Source: Sphingobacterium multivorum
GTDB taxonomy: Bacteria > Bacteroidota > Bacteroidia > Sphingobacteriales > Sphingobacteriaceae
Direction: 5' to 3'
Assembly (NCBI RefSeq): GCF_039511225.1
Contig: NZ_CP154261.1
Location: 744,001 to 808,000, forward strand
Length of the DNA stretch: 64,000 nt
The notes under the pieces were generated by a model. It was not told the DNA's origin. It ran no database searches and was given only the letters and a program-made list of their open reading frames with translations. Positions 18,390 through 28,266 of this stretch are shown here, piece by piece. The translations under genes and the position numbers were made by a program. Position 1 is the stretch's first letter; the number at the start of each line of letters is the position of its first letter.

Positions 18390-19355
18390 TTGAACGAATT
18401 ACTAATTGCATTAGATGGTCTGAATTTGCCCATATTATGGGGAGCAGACAATGAGCACTTCGATTATTTGAAGAAGCAATTCCCAAAACTGCGGATTGTA
18501 GCTCGCGGGAGTGAAATGAAGGTGTTGGGAGACGCGAAGGAATTGGATCTGTTTGAGCAATCGTTTAAGGAAGTCATGGCTCATCTGGAGAAATTTAACA
18601 ACATTACTTTATTGGATTTTGAAAATCTCCTTGGCGCAAGTGCAGGTTCTGCTGTTCAGCAGGAAAAAGAACTTGCGGCCAAACATGCAGCCTTTGGATC
18701 CGAACCGATCGTGTATGGGCCTAATGGCCTTATTGTACGCGCACGTACGGCCAACCAACGGAAGATGGTGGATAGTATTTCGAAAAATGATATCTTATTT
18801 GCTATCGGACCGGCGGGTACAGGAAAGACCTATACGGCGGTTGCATTAGCTGTCAGGGCACTTCGAAATAAAGAAATCAAAAGGATTATTCTAACAAGAC
18901 CAGCTGTCGAGGCGGGTGAAAACCTCGGTTTTTTACCGGGCGATTTAAAGGAGAAGGTAGACCCCTATTTGAGACCGCTCTATGATGCATTGGACGATAT
19001 GATTCCAGCAGAAAAGCTAAAAGGTTACCTGGAAAATCGGACTATTGAAGTTGCACCTCTAGCGTTTATGCGTGGACGAACATTGGACAACTGCTTTGTG
19101 ATTCTGGACGAAGCTCAGAATGCAACGGATATGCAGCTGAAGATGTTTTTGACACGTATGGGGCCAACGGCAAAATTTATCGTTACAGGTGATATGACAC
19201 AGGTAGATTTACCGAAAAAAAATCAATCTGGATTGTCTACTTCAATTCGCCTATTGGAGAATATCGAAGGAATAGACATTATCCACCTCAGCGGTGGAGA
19301 TGTGGTTCGCCATAAACTGGTTCGCCGCATCCTCGAAGCGTATGGCGATATTTAA
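18390..19355 (+). CDS. PhoH family ATPase (PhoH-like / YbeZ)
   Basis: 321 residues. The start is a TTG at 18390 that follows an in-frame stop (18384-18386) by one codon; no ATG upstream is possible and the product MNELLIALDGLNLPILWG... matches the usual start of the family. KH-like N-terminal part (about 1-110), then the PhoH ATPase domain with Walker A AIGPAGTGKTYTA (near 140), Walker B VILDEAQNA (near 240) and TGDMTQVDLP. PhoH2/YbeZ proteins are ATPases linked to ribosome maturation and RNA turnover together with YbeY. Upstream of purC but with a 200-base gap. Confidence 0.88.
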   Translation: MNELLIALDGLNLPILWGADNEHFDYLKKQFPKLRIVARGSEMKVLGDAKELDLFEQSFKEVMAHLEKFNNITLLDFENLLGASAGSAVQQEKELAAKHAAFGSEPIVYGPNGLIVRARTANQRKMVDSISKNDILFAIGPAGTGKTYTAVALAVRALRNKEIKRIILTRPAVEAGENLGFLPGDLKEKVDPYLRPLYDALDDMIPAEKLKGYLENRTIEVAPLAFMRGRTLDNCFVILDEAQNATDMQLKMFLTRMGPTAKFIVTGDMTQVDLPKKNQSGLSTSIRLLENIEGIDIIHLSGGDVVRHKLVRRILEAYGDI

Positions 19356-19532
19356 TCGGTCTATGCTGCAAACGTATGATTTGGGATATCTCAGTTTGGC
19401 ATGGGTACGAAAGGTGCCGACTGATATAGTTCAATTAGCCTTATTAAAAGGCAAATCGAGTACAGCGAGCTCTTAAATAAATGCGCTGCATTTATGAATG
19501 CCATTGAACGCAGTCATAAATGAACAATTACT

Positions 19533-19540
19533 TATATTTG
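19533..19540 (+). promoter_or_regulatory. -7 promoter element for purC
   Basis: TATATTTG, exact match to TAnnTTTG, 16 bases before ATG 19556. It places transcription start near 19546, downstream of the in-frame ATG at 19520, and so favours the start at 19556. No good TTTG was found at the -33 distance. Confidence 0.5.
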
Positions 19541-19555
19541 AATTTTACGTTGAAC

Positions 19556-20506
19556 ATGAATGCTATAAAAGAAACAAATTTCAATTTCGAAAACCAGACT
19601 GCTTTTTACCGGGGAAAAGTACGTGACGTGTATACGATTGCCGATACGTATTTGGCGATGGTTGCCTCAGACCGTATTTCGGCATTTGATGTGGTACTTC
19701 CGCGTCCTATTCCTTATAAAGGACAGGTGTTGAATCAAATTGCAGCCAAATTTTTAAAAGCTACGGCTGATATTATTCCAAATTGGGTCGTGTCTGTTCC
19801 GGATCCAAGTGTAACTATCGGTCAGCTATGCGAGCCGTTTAAAGTTGAAATGGTTATTCGGGGCTACTTGTCAGGACACGCTTGGCGCGAATATGCTGCG
19901 GGTAAACGGGAAGTATGTGGTGAGGCATTGCCAGAAGGACTGAAAGAAAATGACAAATTGCCTGAGCCAATTATTACACCGACAACAAAGGCTGCTGTTG
20001 GACATGATGAGGATATTTCACGTGCCGATATCTTGAAAAAAGGCATCGTAAGCGAAGAAGACTATGTTCAATTGGAGCAATACACCAAAGCGTTGTTCCA
20101 AAGGGGGACCGAAATTGCCGCACAAAGAGGGCTTATTTTGGTGGATACAAAATATGAGTTTGGAAAAAAAGATGGGAAAATTGTGCTGATCGACGAGATC
20201 CACACACCAGATTCTTCCCGTTATTTTTATGCGGAAGGTTATGCGGAACGTCAGGAAAAAGGTGAGGCACAAAAGCAATTGTCGAAGGAGTTTGTTCGCA
20301 AATGGTTAATTGAAAACGGCTTCCAAGGGAAAGACGGTCAGGTTGTCCCGGAGATGACGGATGAGATTGTCACTTCCATTTCTGAACGTTATATTGAGCT
20401 ATACGAGCATATCGTCGGAGAGAAGTTTGTGTATCCGGATCAGGAAAATGTACTGGAACGTGTGGAAAGAAATGTGGCAAAGGCCTTGAAAACGCTAAAT
20501 TATTAG
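19556..20506 (+). CDS. purC: Phosphoribosylaminoimidazole-succinocarboxamide synthase
   Basis: 316 residues from ATG 19556; an in-frame ATG at 19520 would add 12 residues but lies upstream of the predicted transcript start. SAICAR synthase motifs are clear: [54 protein letters not shown] and [16 protein letters not shown]. The enzyme joins CAIR and aspartate with ATP in de novo purine synthesis, in the cytoplasm. The length is that of the longer, eukaryote-like/Bacteroidota form rather than the roughly 240-residue E. coli form. It is not part of a visible purine operon here. Confidence 0.95.
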   Translation: MNAIKETNFNFENQTAFYRGKVRDVYTIADTYLAMVASDRISAFDVVLPRPIPYKGQVLNQIAAKFLKATADIIPNWVVSVPDPSVTIGQLCEPFKVEMVIRGYLSGHAWREYAAGKREVCGEALPEGLKENDKLPEPIITPTTKAAVGHDEDISRADILKKGIVSEEDYVQLEQYTKALFQRGTEIAAQRGLILVDTKYEFGKKDGKIVLIDEIHTPDSSRYFYAEGYAERQEKGEAQKQLSKEFVRKWLIENGFQGKDGQVVPEMTDEIVTSISERYIELYEHIVGEKFVYPDQENVLERVERNVAKALKTLNY

Positions 20507-20539
20507 TACATTGTATCCTCAAACAAAGGAGATAGACTA

Positions 20540-20920
20540 ATGAAGTATACCATTGATAAGCACGATCGCTATATTGTCATAGAACCTCATGTCGATGTGA
20601 TTGACGCGGATAATGCCGCTAAACTCAAAGGGGAGTTTTTGTTGCGGAATACGATTGGACAACGGAATATCGTTTTGGATATGATCCACGTTAAGCAAAC
20701 GGACGAGGTTGGTATTCGATTAGGCGTGCTTGCCCATCGTTTATGTCAGTCTGTTGGTGGCATATTTATTTTGGTTAATCTTTGTCCAACGTTAATGGAT
20801 ATGGTTCGTGTGTCGCATTTGGATAAATCGCTGAAAATAGCACCATCTTTAAAGGTGGCGGAAGATTTAATCTTTGCACACGAATTGGAATCTGAGTATC
20901 GGGGGGCAATCGAGGATTAA
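20540..20920 (+). CDS. STAS-domain protein lacking the usual phospho-acceptor serine
   Basis: 126 residues, a single STAS domain (residues about 1-110). A good ribosome-binding sequence AAAGGAG ends 8 bases before the ATG. In anti-sigma antagonists such as SpoIIAA the loop is DSSG with a serine that is phosphorylated; the matching stretch here is TDEVGIRLG, so the serine is replaced. It could therefore act as a constitutive binding partner or as a structural STAS unit rather than a phospho-switch. It lies 33 bases after purC and ends 1 base before rnz, so it is likely co-transcribed with RNase Z. Confidence 0.75.
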   Translation: MKYTIDKHDRYIVIEPHVDVIDADNAAKLKGEFLLRNTIGQRNIVLDMIHVKQTDEVGIRLGVLAHRLCQSVGGIFILVNLCPTLMDMVRVSHLDKSLKIAPSLKVAEDLIFAHELESEYRGAIED

Positions 20921-20921
20921 T

Positions 20922-21833
20922 ATGAAGTTTGAAGTTCTGATATTAGGAAATAGCTCGGCCACACCGATGTTTGATCGTCATCCGACTAGCCAAGTGTTGA
21001 ACTTTAATGAGCAATTGTTTTTGATCGACTGTGGAGAAGGTACACAAATGCAACTTAGCCGATACGGCATCAAAAGCAATCGTTTAGGACATATATTTAT
21101 TAGCCATCTGCATGGGGATCATTATTTGGGTTTGGTGGGGCTGCTTTCATCGATGCACCTTGTCGGCCGAAAAAGTGATCTCCATTTGTATGGGCCACCT
21201 GCGTTAAAGGAAATTTTAGACGTGCAATTTTTGCATTCCGAGACTATTTTACGCTATAATCTTGTTTTTCATCCGATTTCACCCGAACAGCCGGGTGTCA
21301 TTTTTGAAAACAGAACATTAAAAGTAAGCACTTTTCCATTAAAGCATCGTATTGCCTGTACAGGCTTTCGTTTTGATGAGGGGCCCCGTGCACGAACATT
21401 GCTTGGCGATGTCGTACAGGAACTGAATATACCCACCGCTTATTTTCCGATGATCAAAAAAGGATTTGATTACGTCGATGAAAGTGGTAAAGTATATACT
21501 GCAGATGACCTGAGCCTTCCTGCTCCCTTATCGCGCAGTTATGTGTATTGTTCGGATACCGTACGGACGCCGGAATACCTGCCTTATGTGCAAAAGGCTA
21601 ATCTGATGTATCATGAGTCCACATTCTTGCACGATATGGTCGACCGCGCAAAAGAGACATTTCACACCACAGCGCTGGAGGCTGGAGAGATCGCCCAGGA
21701 AACTCATGCAAAGAAGTTGCTATTGGGTCATTATTCAGCGCGGTACAGAGATTTAAATCCCCTATTGGAAGAAGCGAGAACCGTATTCCCAAATACGGAA
21801 CTCTCTGTGGAAGGTCGGTGGTTTTCCGTTTAA
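20922..21833 (+). CDS. rnz: Ribonuclease Z
   Basis: 303 residues from ATG 20922, which follows the STAS stop codon by one base; a longer in-frame version from 20874 would overlap that gene and is rejected. Metallo-beta-lactamase fold with the zinc motif SHLHGDHYLG (H62, H64, D66, H67), further ligands in YCSDT and GHYSARYRD, and the exosite-type insertion GFRFDEGPRAR typical of tRNase Z. It cuts the 3' trailer from tRNA precursors, in the cytoplasm. Confidence 0.93.
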   Translation: MKFEVLILGNSSATPMFDRHPTSQVLNFNEQLFLIDCGEGTQMQLSRYGIKSNRLGHIFISHLHGDHYLGLVGLLSSMHLVGRKSDLHLYGPPALKEILDVQFLHSETILRYNLVFHPISPEQPGVIFENRTLKVSTFPLKHRIACTGFRFDEGPRARTLLGDVVQELNIPTAYFPMIKKGFDYVDESGKVYTADDLSLPAPLSRSYVYCSDTVRTPEYLPYVQKANLMYHESTFLHDMVDRAKETFHTTALEAGEIAQETHAKKLLLGHYSARYRDLNPLLEEARTVFPNTELSVEGRWFSV

Positions 21834-21901
21834 TTTTTTTGAATTTTCTCTGATATCCCAACGATAAACGAGTTAACACCTATGAATAATTGCTTATTAT
21901 A

Positions 21902-21932
21902 TTGCATATGATGAACAATTTATCTAAGTTTA
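21902..21932 (+). promoter_or_regulatory. Candidate promoter of the histidine operon
   Basis: TTG at 21902-21904, 20-base spacer, TAAGTTTA at 21925-21932 (seven of eight to TAnnTTTG), 19 bases before hisC. No histidine-rich leader peptide or attenuator hairpin was seen. Confidence 0.35.
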
Positions 21933-21951
21933 CGGCTCTAATTTTTTTATA

Positions 21952-23010
21952 ATGGATAATCCATTCAACTTAAACAACCTACTACGGGAAAATATTAAGA
22001 AGCTCGTACCTTATTCATCCGCAAGAGATGAATTTAAAGGGGAGGCATCCATATTGATTGATGCCAATGAAAATCCTTTTGGATCCCCCTTAAACCATGA
22101 TTACAACCGATATCCAGACCCTCTCCAACATCAAGTTAAAGCAAAACTTTCTAAAATAAAAGGTGTACCATCAGAGAATATCTTTTTGGGAAATGGAAGT
22201 GATGAAGCTATTGATATTTTATACCGTGCATTTTGTACCCCTGGTGTTGACAATGTCATATTAGTTCCGCCAACCTACGGGATGTATGAAGTTTCTGCGA
22301 ACATCAATGATGTTGCTTTCAAAAAGGTAAACCTTACTGCTGATTACCAGCTGGATTTGGATGGTATTGCCAATGCAATAGACGCACATACTAAACTGAT
22401 TTTTATCTGTTCTCCGAATAATCCAACCGGAAACTCAATCCGTCGTCAGGATATTGAAACAATCCTGAATAATTTTCAGGGGCTTGTGGTAGTGGATGAG
22501 GCCTATATTAATTTTTCTGCTGTCAAATCATTTACGCAAGAACTGGCTGAATACCCCAATCTAGTGGTATTGCAGACCTTATCCAAAGCCTGGGGGCTTG
22601 CGGCCCTACGCTTGGGTATGGCTTTTGCCAGTAAAGAGATTATCGCTGTTTACAATAAAATAAAACCACCCTATAACATTAATCAGGCGACACAAGATAT
22701 TGTATTGGAAGCCTTAGATCAGGTTGATCAAGTCAATGACTGGATCAAGGAAACGGTGGCAGAGCGCGAAAAACTTGTGCGTGAATTGCTTGAGCTGGAT
22801 TATGTGCAGCATATCACACCTTCTGATGCCAATTTTATTTTGGTCAAGATGGATCAACCTCGGGAGGTTTACGATTACCTCGTCCAATATGGAATCATCG
22901 TTAGGGATCGATCTAAAGTCGAACTGTGTGAAGGTTGTCTACGGATCACAGTCGGTACACCGGCTGAAAATAAAACATTGTTAGAAAAACTTAATCAAAT
23001 CAATAAATAA
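21952..23010 (+). CDS. hisC: Histidinol-phosphate aminotransferase
   Basis: 352 residues, aminotransferase class I/II fold. Pyridoxal phosphate lysine K212 in [14 protein letters not shown], substrate and cofactor motifs [24 protein letters not shown] and VVDEAYINF. It converts imidazole-acetol phosphate to histidinol phosphate. First gene of the his cluster here: hisC-hisB-hisH-hisA-hisF-hisIE. hisG and hisD, which often lead such operons in Bacteroidota, are not in the window. Confidence 0.95.
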   Translation: MDNPFNLNNLLRENIKKLVPYSSARDEFKGEASILIDANENPFGSPLNHDYNRYPDPLQHQVKAKLSKIKGVPSENIFLGNGSDEAIDILYRAFCTPGVDNVILVPPTYGMYEVSANINDVAFKKVNLTADYQLDLDGIANAIDAHTKLIFICSPNNPTGNSIRRQDIETILNNFQGLVVVDEAYINFSAVKSFTQELAEYPNLVVLQTLSKAWGLAALRLGMAFASKEIIAVYNKIKPPYNINQATQDIVLEALDQVDQVNDWIKETVAEREKLVRELLELDYVQHITPSDANFILVKMDQPREVYDYLVQYGIIVRDRSKVELCEGCLRITVGTPAENKTLLEKLNQINK

Positions 23011-23014
23011 TACT

Positions 23015-24154
23015 ATGCCTGATAACTTAAAACGTGTACTGTTTATAGACCGCGACGGAACATTGATTTTGGAACCAGAAGATGAACAAATCGATTCTTT
23101 TGCCAAATTAAAATTCTATCCTGGTGCTTTGCAGTATCTACCACGTATCGCAAAAGAGCTGGATTTCGAATTGATCTTGGTTTCCAACCAAGATGGTTTA
23201 GGAACGTCTTCCCATCCGGAAGAGAATTTCTGGCCAGTCCATCATTTTGTGATTGATACGTTTGCAGGAGAAGGCGTAGTGTTTGCCGAGGAACATATTG
23301 ATAAAACCTTTCCACACGAGAATGCGGAAACCCGAAAACCGGGAGTTGGTATGCTTGGGGCCTATTTTGATGCGTCGAAATACGATTTGAGCCAATCTTT
23401 CGTCATCGGCGATCGTGTGAACGATGTTAAATTGGCGCAAAACCTCGGCGCAAAGGCAATTTGGCTGCGTGCTAACGATCAATTAGGTGCTTTGGAAAAC
23501 CTTGCGATAGATTCGACTGTTATAGCTTTAGAGACAACGGATTGGAAGACGGTATACGAATTCCTTAAATTGGGTACGCGCACTGCCGAACATCATCGGA
23601 AAACAAATGAAACGGATATTTTTATCCAATTGAATCTGGATGGTTCGGGTAAGTCTGACATTGAAACGGGATTGCCGTTTTTCGACCATATGCTGGATCA
23701 ATTGGCTAGACATGGAGCACTTGATCTGACCATTAAGGCGAAAGGGGATCTTCATATCGACGAGCATCATACCATCGAAGATACCGGTATTGCGCTGGGC
23801 GAGATCTTTTTGAAGGTTTTAGGGGATAAACGTGGAATTGAGCGCTACTCCTATACGTTGCCGATGGATGATTGTTTGGCTCAGGTTGCATTGGATTTTG
23901 GTGGTCGCAACTGGATTGTGTGGGATGCGGCATTTAAACGGGAGAAGATCGGCGATATGCCTACGGAAATGTTTTTCCACTTCTTTAAATCTTTTTCAGA
24001 TGCTTCACGATCGAATTTAAACATTAAAGCAGAAGGTGACAACGAGCACCATAAGATCGAAGCGATCTTCAAGGCTTTTGCTAAATCTATCAAGAAAGCG
24101 GTAAGACGTGATGCCGACCATATGCAATTGCCAAGTACAAAAGGAGTATTGTAA
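23015..24154 (+). CDS. hisB: Bifunctional histidinol-phosphatase / imidazoleglycerol-phosphate dehydratase
   Basis: 379 residues, two domains as in the enteric HisB fusion. The N-terminal HAD phosphatase (about 1-165) has FIDRDGTL with D12 and D14 and [12 protein letters not shown]. The C-terminal dehydratase (about 190-379) has the metal-binding [30 protein letters not shown] and [16 protein letters not shown] motifs. It catalyses steps six and eight of histidine synthesis. It starts 4 bases after hisC. Confidence 0.95.
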   Translation: MPDNLKRVLFIDRDGTLILEPEDEQIDSFAKLKFYPGALQYLPRIAKELDFELILVSNQDGLGTSSHPEENFWPVHHFVIDTFAGEGVVFAEEHIDKTFPHENAETRKPGVGMLGAYFDASKYDLSQSFVIGDRVNDVKLAQNLGAKAIWLRANDQLGALENLAIDSTVIALETTDWKTVYEFLKLGTRTAEHHRKTNETDIFIQLNLDGSGKSDIETGLPFFDHMLDQLARHGALDLTIKAKGDLHIDEHHTIEDTGIALGEIFLKVLGDKRGIERYSYTLPMDDCLAQVALDFGGRNWIVWDAAFKREKIGDMPTEMFFHFFKSFSDASRSNLNIKAEGDNEHHKIEAIFKAFAKSIKKAVRRDADHMQLPSTKGVL

Positions 24155-24155
24155 G

Positions 24156-24755
24156 ATGATAGGAATTATTAATTATGGTGCGGGGAATATTTTCTCGTTG
24201 ACAGCGGCACTGGATCGCGTTGGGCTTACCTATGGTATGGTCAATACCGCCGATGAGATCGATCAATACGATCGTATCATCATTCCTGGAGTGGGGCATG
24301 CTGGCGCAGCGATGGACAAACTACAGGAATCGGGATTGGTGCCCTATATCAAAAAGCTAAAAAAGCCTGTGTTGGGTATTTGTGTTGGTATGCAATTGCT
24401 GACGGCTTTTTCAGAAGAAGGAAATGCCGAAATGTTAAAGCTATTTCCTTTGAAGACCTTACATTTTGATGCCGAAAAGTCGGGTAAAGTACCACATATG
24501 GGCTGGAATAGTGTTTCCGTGCCAGCAAACAGTCCTTTATTTGCACATATTGAAGACCAGACTTATTTTTATTTTGTCCACTCGTACTTTATCGAATTCG
24601 ATGCGACATATACCGCGGCGAAATGTGTCTATGGACAGCCTTTTTCGGCTGCAATTTCCAAAGACAATTTCTTTGGCGTACAATTTCATCCAGAGAAATC
24701 TGGAAAAGCAGGAGAGCAGCTGCTGCTCAATTTTTCAACTATTCAAATTGATTAA
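24156..24755 (+). CDS. hisH: Imidazole glycerol phosphate synthase, glutamine amidotransferase subunit
   Basis: 199 residues from ATG 24156. This start is chosen because AAGGAG (24141-24146) lies 9 bases ahead and the product then begins MIGIINYGAGN, the normal HisH start; an in-frame start at 24108 lies inside hisB. Class I amidotransferase triad: Cys76 in GICVGMQL, and His and Glu in VQFHPEKSG. It supplies ammonia to HisF. The stop of hisB is one base before the start. Confidence 0.95.
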   Translation: MIGIINYGAGNIFSLTAALDRVGLTYGMVNTADEIDQYDRIIIPGVGHAGAAMDKLQESGLVPYIKKLKKPVLGICVGMQLLTAFSEEGNAEMLKLFPLKTLHFDAEKSGKVPHMGWNSVSVPANSPLFAHIEDQTYFYFVHSYFIEFDATYTAAKCVYGQPFSAAISKDNFFGVQFHPEKSGKAGEQLLLNFSTIQID

Positions 24756-24767
24756 AAATATTCGACT

Positions 24768-25520
24768 ATGTATATCATTCCAGCAATAGATGTCTTGGAC
24801 AAAAAAGTTGTCCGCTTGAGAGAGGGTAACTACAATGACGTTACAACGTATGCGATTAGTTTAGAAGAGCAAATCGAAACCTACCGTGCAAATGGTACGG
24901 AACTCGTCCATATCATTGATTTAAATGGTGCAAAAGGAGACTTCAGCAATCAGGCCTATTTATTTGATATCATCCAAAAGACAGATATGAAAATTCAGTA
25001 TGGCGGTGGTGTAAGAAGTATCGAAAAGGTTAAGGAATTGGTTGATGCCGGGATTTATCGCGTTATTGTCGGAACACAGGCAATCACAAATCCTTCATTC
25101 TTGGAGGAGCTGGCTACGTTGAACGAAGGTAAAGTAAAATATGCCGACCACATCGTTATTGCAATCGACGTTTTGGATGAGGTAATCAAATACTCGGGTT
25201 GGTTGGAAAGTTCGCCAATCAAATTGATCGAATATATTGATAAATGCTTGGTTTTAGGATTCTTTAGGTTCTTATGTACCGATATTAGTAAAGATGGAAA
25301 ATTGGGCGGTGCAGGCGTTGAACTGTACCAAAAGTTGTTGAGCCATTCTCCGATTATCAAGTTAATAGCTTCTGGCGGGATCAGTTCAATGGACGATATT
25401 CAGAAACTTCAGGAATTGGGTAGTGTAGAATCTGTTGTCGTTGGTAAAGCAATCTATGAAAATAGAATTTCGATCGATGAAATCAAAGATTGGAATTTAA
25501 AATCGTTAATCAGATTTTAA
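24768..25520 (+). CDS. hisA: ProFAR isomerase
   Basis: 250 residues, TIM barrel. Catalytic aspartate D8 in [14 protein letters not shown], phosphate-binding QYGGGVRS and ASGGISS loops, and a second catalytic Asp in [10 protein letters not shown]. It isomerises the aminoaldose ProFAR to PRFAR. The middle part ([20 protein letters not shown]) is somewhat unlike the enteric enzyme but typical of Bacteroidota HisA. 12 bases after hisH and 1 base before hisF. Confidence 0.94.
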   Translation: MYIIPAIDVLDKKVVRLREGNYNDVTTYAISLEEQIETYRANGTELVHIIDLNGAKGDFSNQAYLFDIIQKTDMKIQYGGGVRSIEKVKELVDAGIYRVIVGTQAITNPSFLEELATLNEGKVKYADHIVIAIDVLDEVIKYSGWLESSPIKLIEYIDKCLVLGFFRFLCTDISKDGKLGGAGVELYQKLLSHSPIIKLIASGGISSMDDIQKLQELGSVESVVVGKAIYENRISIDEIKDWNLKSLIRF

Positions 25521-25521
25521 A

Positions 25522-26274
25522 ATGCTGGCAAAACGTATAATTCCCTGTTTGGATGTCAAAGATGGGCGGACGGTAAAAGGAGTCAATTTTGTGGATCTGC
25601 GCGATGCAGGTGATCCTGTTGAATTGGCCTATGAATATTCTCAACAAGGGGCTGATGAACTCGTTTTCCTAGATATTACAGCAACGCACGAGGGGCGTAA
25701 AACGACAATTGATCTGGTCAAAGCAGTCGCACGTCAAGTGAATATTCCCTTTACAATCGGCGGTGGTATCAATGAAATCAGAGATGCTGATATCTTGTTG
25801 AATGCAGGTGCAGACAAAATATCCATCAATTCCGCTGCAGTACGCAATCCTGCTCTTATCAACCAAATGGCTGCAGCTTTTGGTGCACAATTTGTTGTGG
25901 TTGCTGTAGATACCCGGTCGATCGAAGGTCACAATTTTGTTCATCTAAGCGGCGGACGCATTAAGACGGAATTGGACACAGCGGATTGGATCCTTGAAGC
26001 GCAGGAACGTGGAGCAGGAGAGATCCTGTTGACGTCAATGGATCATGATGGAACAAAAAATGGCTTTGACAATGGTTTTTTAAAAACAATAAACGACCAG
26101 ATTCATATTCCACTGATTGCTTCTGGCGGTGCCGGTAATCAACAGCATTTTGTCGATGTTTTTCAACAGGCTAACGTGGATGCTGCCCTGGCGGCATCGG
26201 TCTTCCATTATGGTGAAATATTGATCCCCGATCTTAAAGCTACCTTACGCCAAAATGGTATTGTCGTAAGATAG
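25522..26274 (+). CDS. hisF: Imidazole glycerol phosphate synthase, cyclase subunit
   Basis: 250 residues, TIM barrel with D11 in [15 protein letters not shown] and the second catalytic Asp near 130 in VVAVDTRS; phosphate loops TIGGGINE and ASGGAGN are present. Together with HisH it forms imidazole glycerol phosphate and AICAR, the latter feeding purine synthesis. One base separates it from hisA. Confidence 0.95.
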   Translation: MLAKRIIPCLDVKDGRTVKGVNFVDLRDAGDPVELAYEYSQQGADELVFLDITATHEGRKTTIDLVKAVARQVNIPFTIGGGINEIRDADILLNAGADKISINSAAVRNPALINQMAAAFGAQFVVVAVDTRSIEGHNFVHLSGGRIKTELDTADWILEAQERGAGEILLTSMDHDGTKNGFDNGFLKTINDQIHIPLIASGGAGNQQHFVDVFQQANVDAALAASVFHYGEILIPDLKATLRQNGIVVR

Positions 26275-26397
26275 AATAGCGGAGTAAAGATCGATAATCA
26301 AAGGGGTGGAAGTTATAAACTTGCTGAAAGAAATCCTGAGAAATTAAACTGGGCTCATGGCTCTTCGAAAATAATTAAAAATTGAAATACTAAAATC

Positions 26398-26982
26398 ATG
26401 TTAGATTTTGCAAAAAGTGACGGCCTTGTTCCAGTGATTGTGCAGGACTTCCAAACATTGGAAGTGTTGATGTTAGGCTATATGAACGAGGAAGCTTGGC
26501 AGAAGACACAAGCAGAGAAACGCGTTACGTTTTTCTCCCGAAGCAAAAATCGCCTCTGGACAAAAGGAGAGGAAAGTGGAAACTTTTTGAATGTAAAAAG
26601 TATCCATGTTGATTGCGATAAGGATACTGTTTTGATCAAAGCAGAACCAATGGGACCTACCTGTCATACAGGGAGCAGAAGTTGTTTTAATACAGACTTC
26701 AACCAAAACTTTCTGTTGGAGCTGGAGCGTATCGTCAACCATCGCTATGAACATCCTTCTGACGAATCTTATGTCAATCGTCTGCGTTCTCGCGGTATCA
26801 ATAAGATTGCGCAAAAGGTTGGCGAGGAAGCCGTAGAAACAGTCATTGCAGCATTGACCGAAACGGATACTGATTTTATTAATGAAACTTCAGACTTATT
26901 GTTTCATTTGATCGTATTGTTGCGTGAGAAAGGATTTTCTTTGGAAACAATTGCGAAAAACCTCGAGAGCAGACATCAATAG
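26398..26982 (+). CDS. hisI: Bifunctional phosphoribosyl-AMP cyclohydrolase / phosphoribosyl-ATP pyrophosphatase
   Basis: 194 residues, often named hisIE. The HisI domain (about 1-105) has the zinc and metal motifs RSKNRLWTKGEESGN, VDCDKDT and GPTCHTGSRSCF. The HisE domain (about 105-194) has KVGEEAVETVIAAL and the acidic NETSDLLFHLIVLL helix. It carries out steps two and three of histidine synthesis. A 123-base gap after hisF carries no gene; no terminator was seen there, so read-through is likely. Confidence 0.94.
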   Translation: MLDFAKSDGLVPVIVQDFQTLEVLMLGYMNEEAWQKTQAEKRVTFFSRSKNRLWTKGEESGNFLNVKSIHVDCDKDTVLIKAEPMGPTCHTGSRSCFNTDFNQNFLLELERIVNHRYEHPSDESYVNRLRSRGINKIAQKVGEEAVETVIAALTETDTDFINETSDLLFHLIVLLREKGFSLETIAKNLESRHQ

Positions 26983-27060
26983 GTATTTGGACGACGGCAT
27001 CAGCGTTGAACAAAATCTGAAGCGGAAAGAAGGCTTTAAGCTAAGATGACAAAATAATCT

Positions 27061-27098
27061 AAGAAGTGCAGTATATTTGTGGATATACTGCACTTCTT
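27061..27098 (+). terminator. Terminator hairpin after the his operon
   Basis: Perfect 16-base stem (27061-27076 and 27083-27098) with a 6-base loop, 79 bases after hisIE. The following bases are only moderately T-rich (GTGTCT), but stem strength makes it the likely end of the his transcript. Confidence 0.65.
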
Positions 27099-27240
27099 GT
27101 GTCTACAGGCTAGCAATATGTATTGCTGTATTGATCTTTCTGGATCACAGCTCAGTCAGCGGAGAATTCGGTCCTATAACATAAAAAAAATAGGCTTAAA
27201 ACAGGTGCTCCGAATAGAGAAGGCGTTTTAGCGAATTACT

Positions 27241-28143
27241 ATGGATATTACATTAAAATCGACGTTATCAGGGCATCAAAACCCTATTTTTTGTGTAGAG
27301 AAGGGCTATTATGCGCATACATTTTTTACGGCTGGTAACGATAAGGGCGTTGTCGAATGGGATATTGAACAGAATGCATTTAAGCGTATTCTCTGCGCGG
27401 TAAGTTCATCGGTTTACGCTTTACGGTTGATCCCGGGGACGCCGATTCTGGCCATAGCCTTGCGTGAGGGTAAACTGCTTTTTGTAGATGTCGAAGAGCA
27501 AAAGCTTGTAGCAAGTATACAGCTGAGCAACAAAGCTATTTTTGCATTGGCTTATATGTCCTGGAAAAATGAGCTTCTGGCAGTAGGTGAAGAGGGAACA
27601 TTGTACGTTATTAATCTGGCAACTTATAAAAGCATTTATGAGAAGCGTATATCCCCAACAACAATTCGCGCAATTGCAATTGATGAAGGACTTGGACGGA
27701 TAGCATTGGGCGATAAAGATGGTAAGGTTTATACCTTGGACAGTGCTGATTTTCATATTATTGCGGATTCAAAATTGCATAGTATGCCCGCAACGTCTCT
27801 TGCATTTATTCCTCATAAATTGTTAAGCGGTGGACGGGATGCGCAATTGGTGATTTCAGACCCCAATCAATTGACAACTAATTTTTCCTTTGTACCTCAC
27901 CTTTTTACCGTATACGGAATATATCCCCATCCTGAGGCGCCAATTTTTGCTACTGTCAGTCGCGACAAATCGTTGAAATTTTGGTCCACAGCCGATTTTG
28001 CACTATTGAAAAATATGAGTCGCGAGAAGATGCAAGATGGCCATCATTTATCTGTAAATGCGGGAGCATGGTCCGAAAATGGGCAATATTTCTTTAGCGT
28101 CAGCGATGACAAACTAGTGAAAGTCTGGGAATTTCATGTATAA
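27241..28143 (+). CDS. WD40-repeat beta-propeller protein
   Basis: 300 residues without signal peptide or membrane segment. Repeated WD40 blades are visible: LSGHQNPIFCVEKG...FFTAGNDKGVVEWDI, LLSGGRDAQLVISD, IFATVSRDKSLKFWS and FFSVSDDKLVKVWEF; the spacing fits a single seven-bladed propeller filling the whole protein. Such a stand-alone propeller is likely a cytoplasmic scaffold or adaptor. The partner is unknown, and neighbours (his operon before, lipoprotein after) do not help. The start is ATG 27241 after a 258-base gap holding the his terminator. Confidence 0.82.
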   Translation: MDITLKSTLSGHQNPIFCVEKGYYAHTFFTAGNDKGVVEWDIEQNAFKRILCAVSSSVYALRLIPGTPILAIALREGKLLFVDVEEQKLVASIQLSNKAIFALAYMSWKNELLAVGEEGTLYVINLATYKSIYEKRISPTTIRAIAIDEGLGRIALGDKDGKVYTLDSADFHIIADSKLHSMPATSLAFIPHKLLSGGRDAQLVISDPNQLTTNFSFVPHLFTVYGIYPHPEAPIFATVSRDKSLKFWSTADFALLKNMSREKMQDGHHLSVNAGAWSENGQYFFSVSDDKLVKVWEFHV

Positions 28144-28266
28144 AAGATCGGGCAGGAAGTGCGGACTAACTTAGGGGCATAAAAAGTAAAGTCATTTGTA
28201 GCGAATTCATAATTATATCGTTAACTATGGTAATTATAAATTTAATTGACCTTATAGTTATATTTT

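Noticed and set aside
19520-19555. Upstream ATG of purC as the real start
   Set aside because: The exact -7 promoter box at 19533-19540 lies downstream of it, so it would not be on the transcript.
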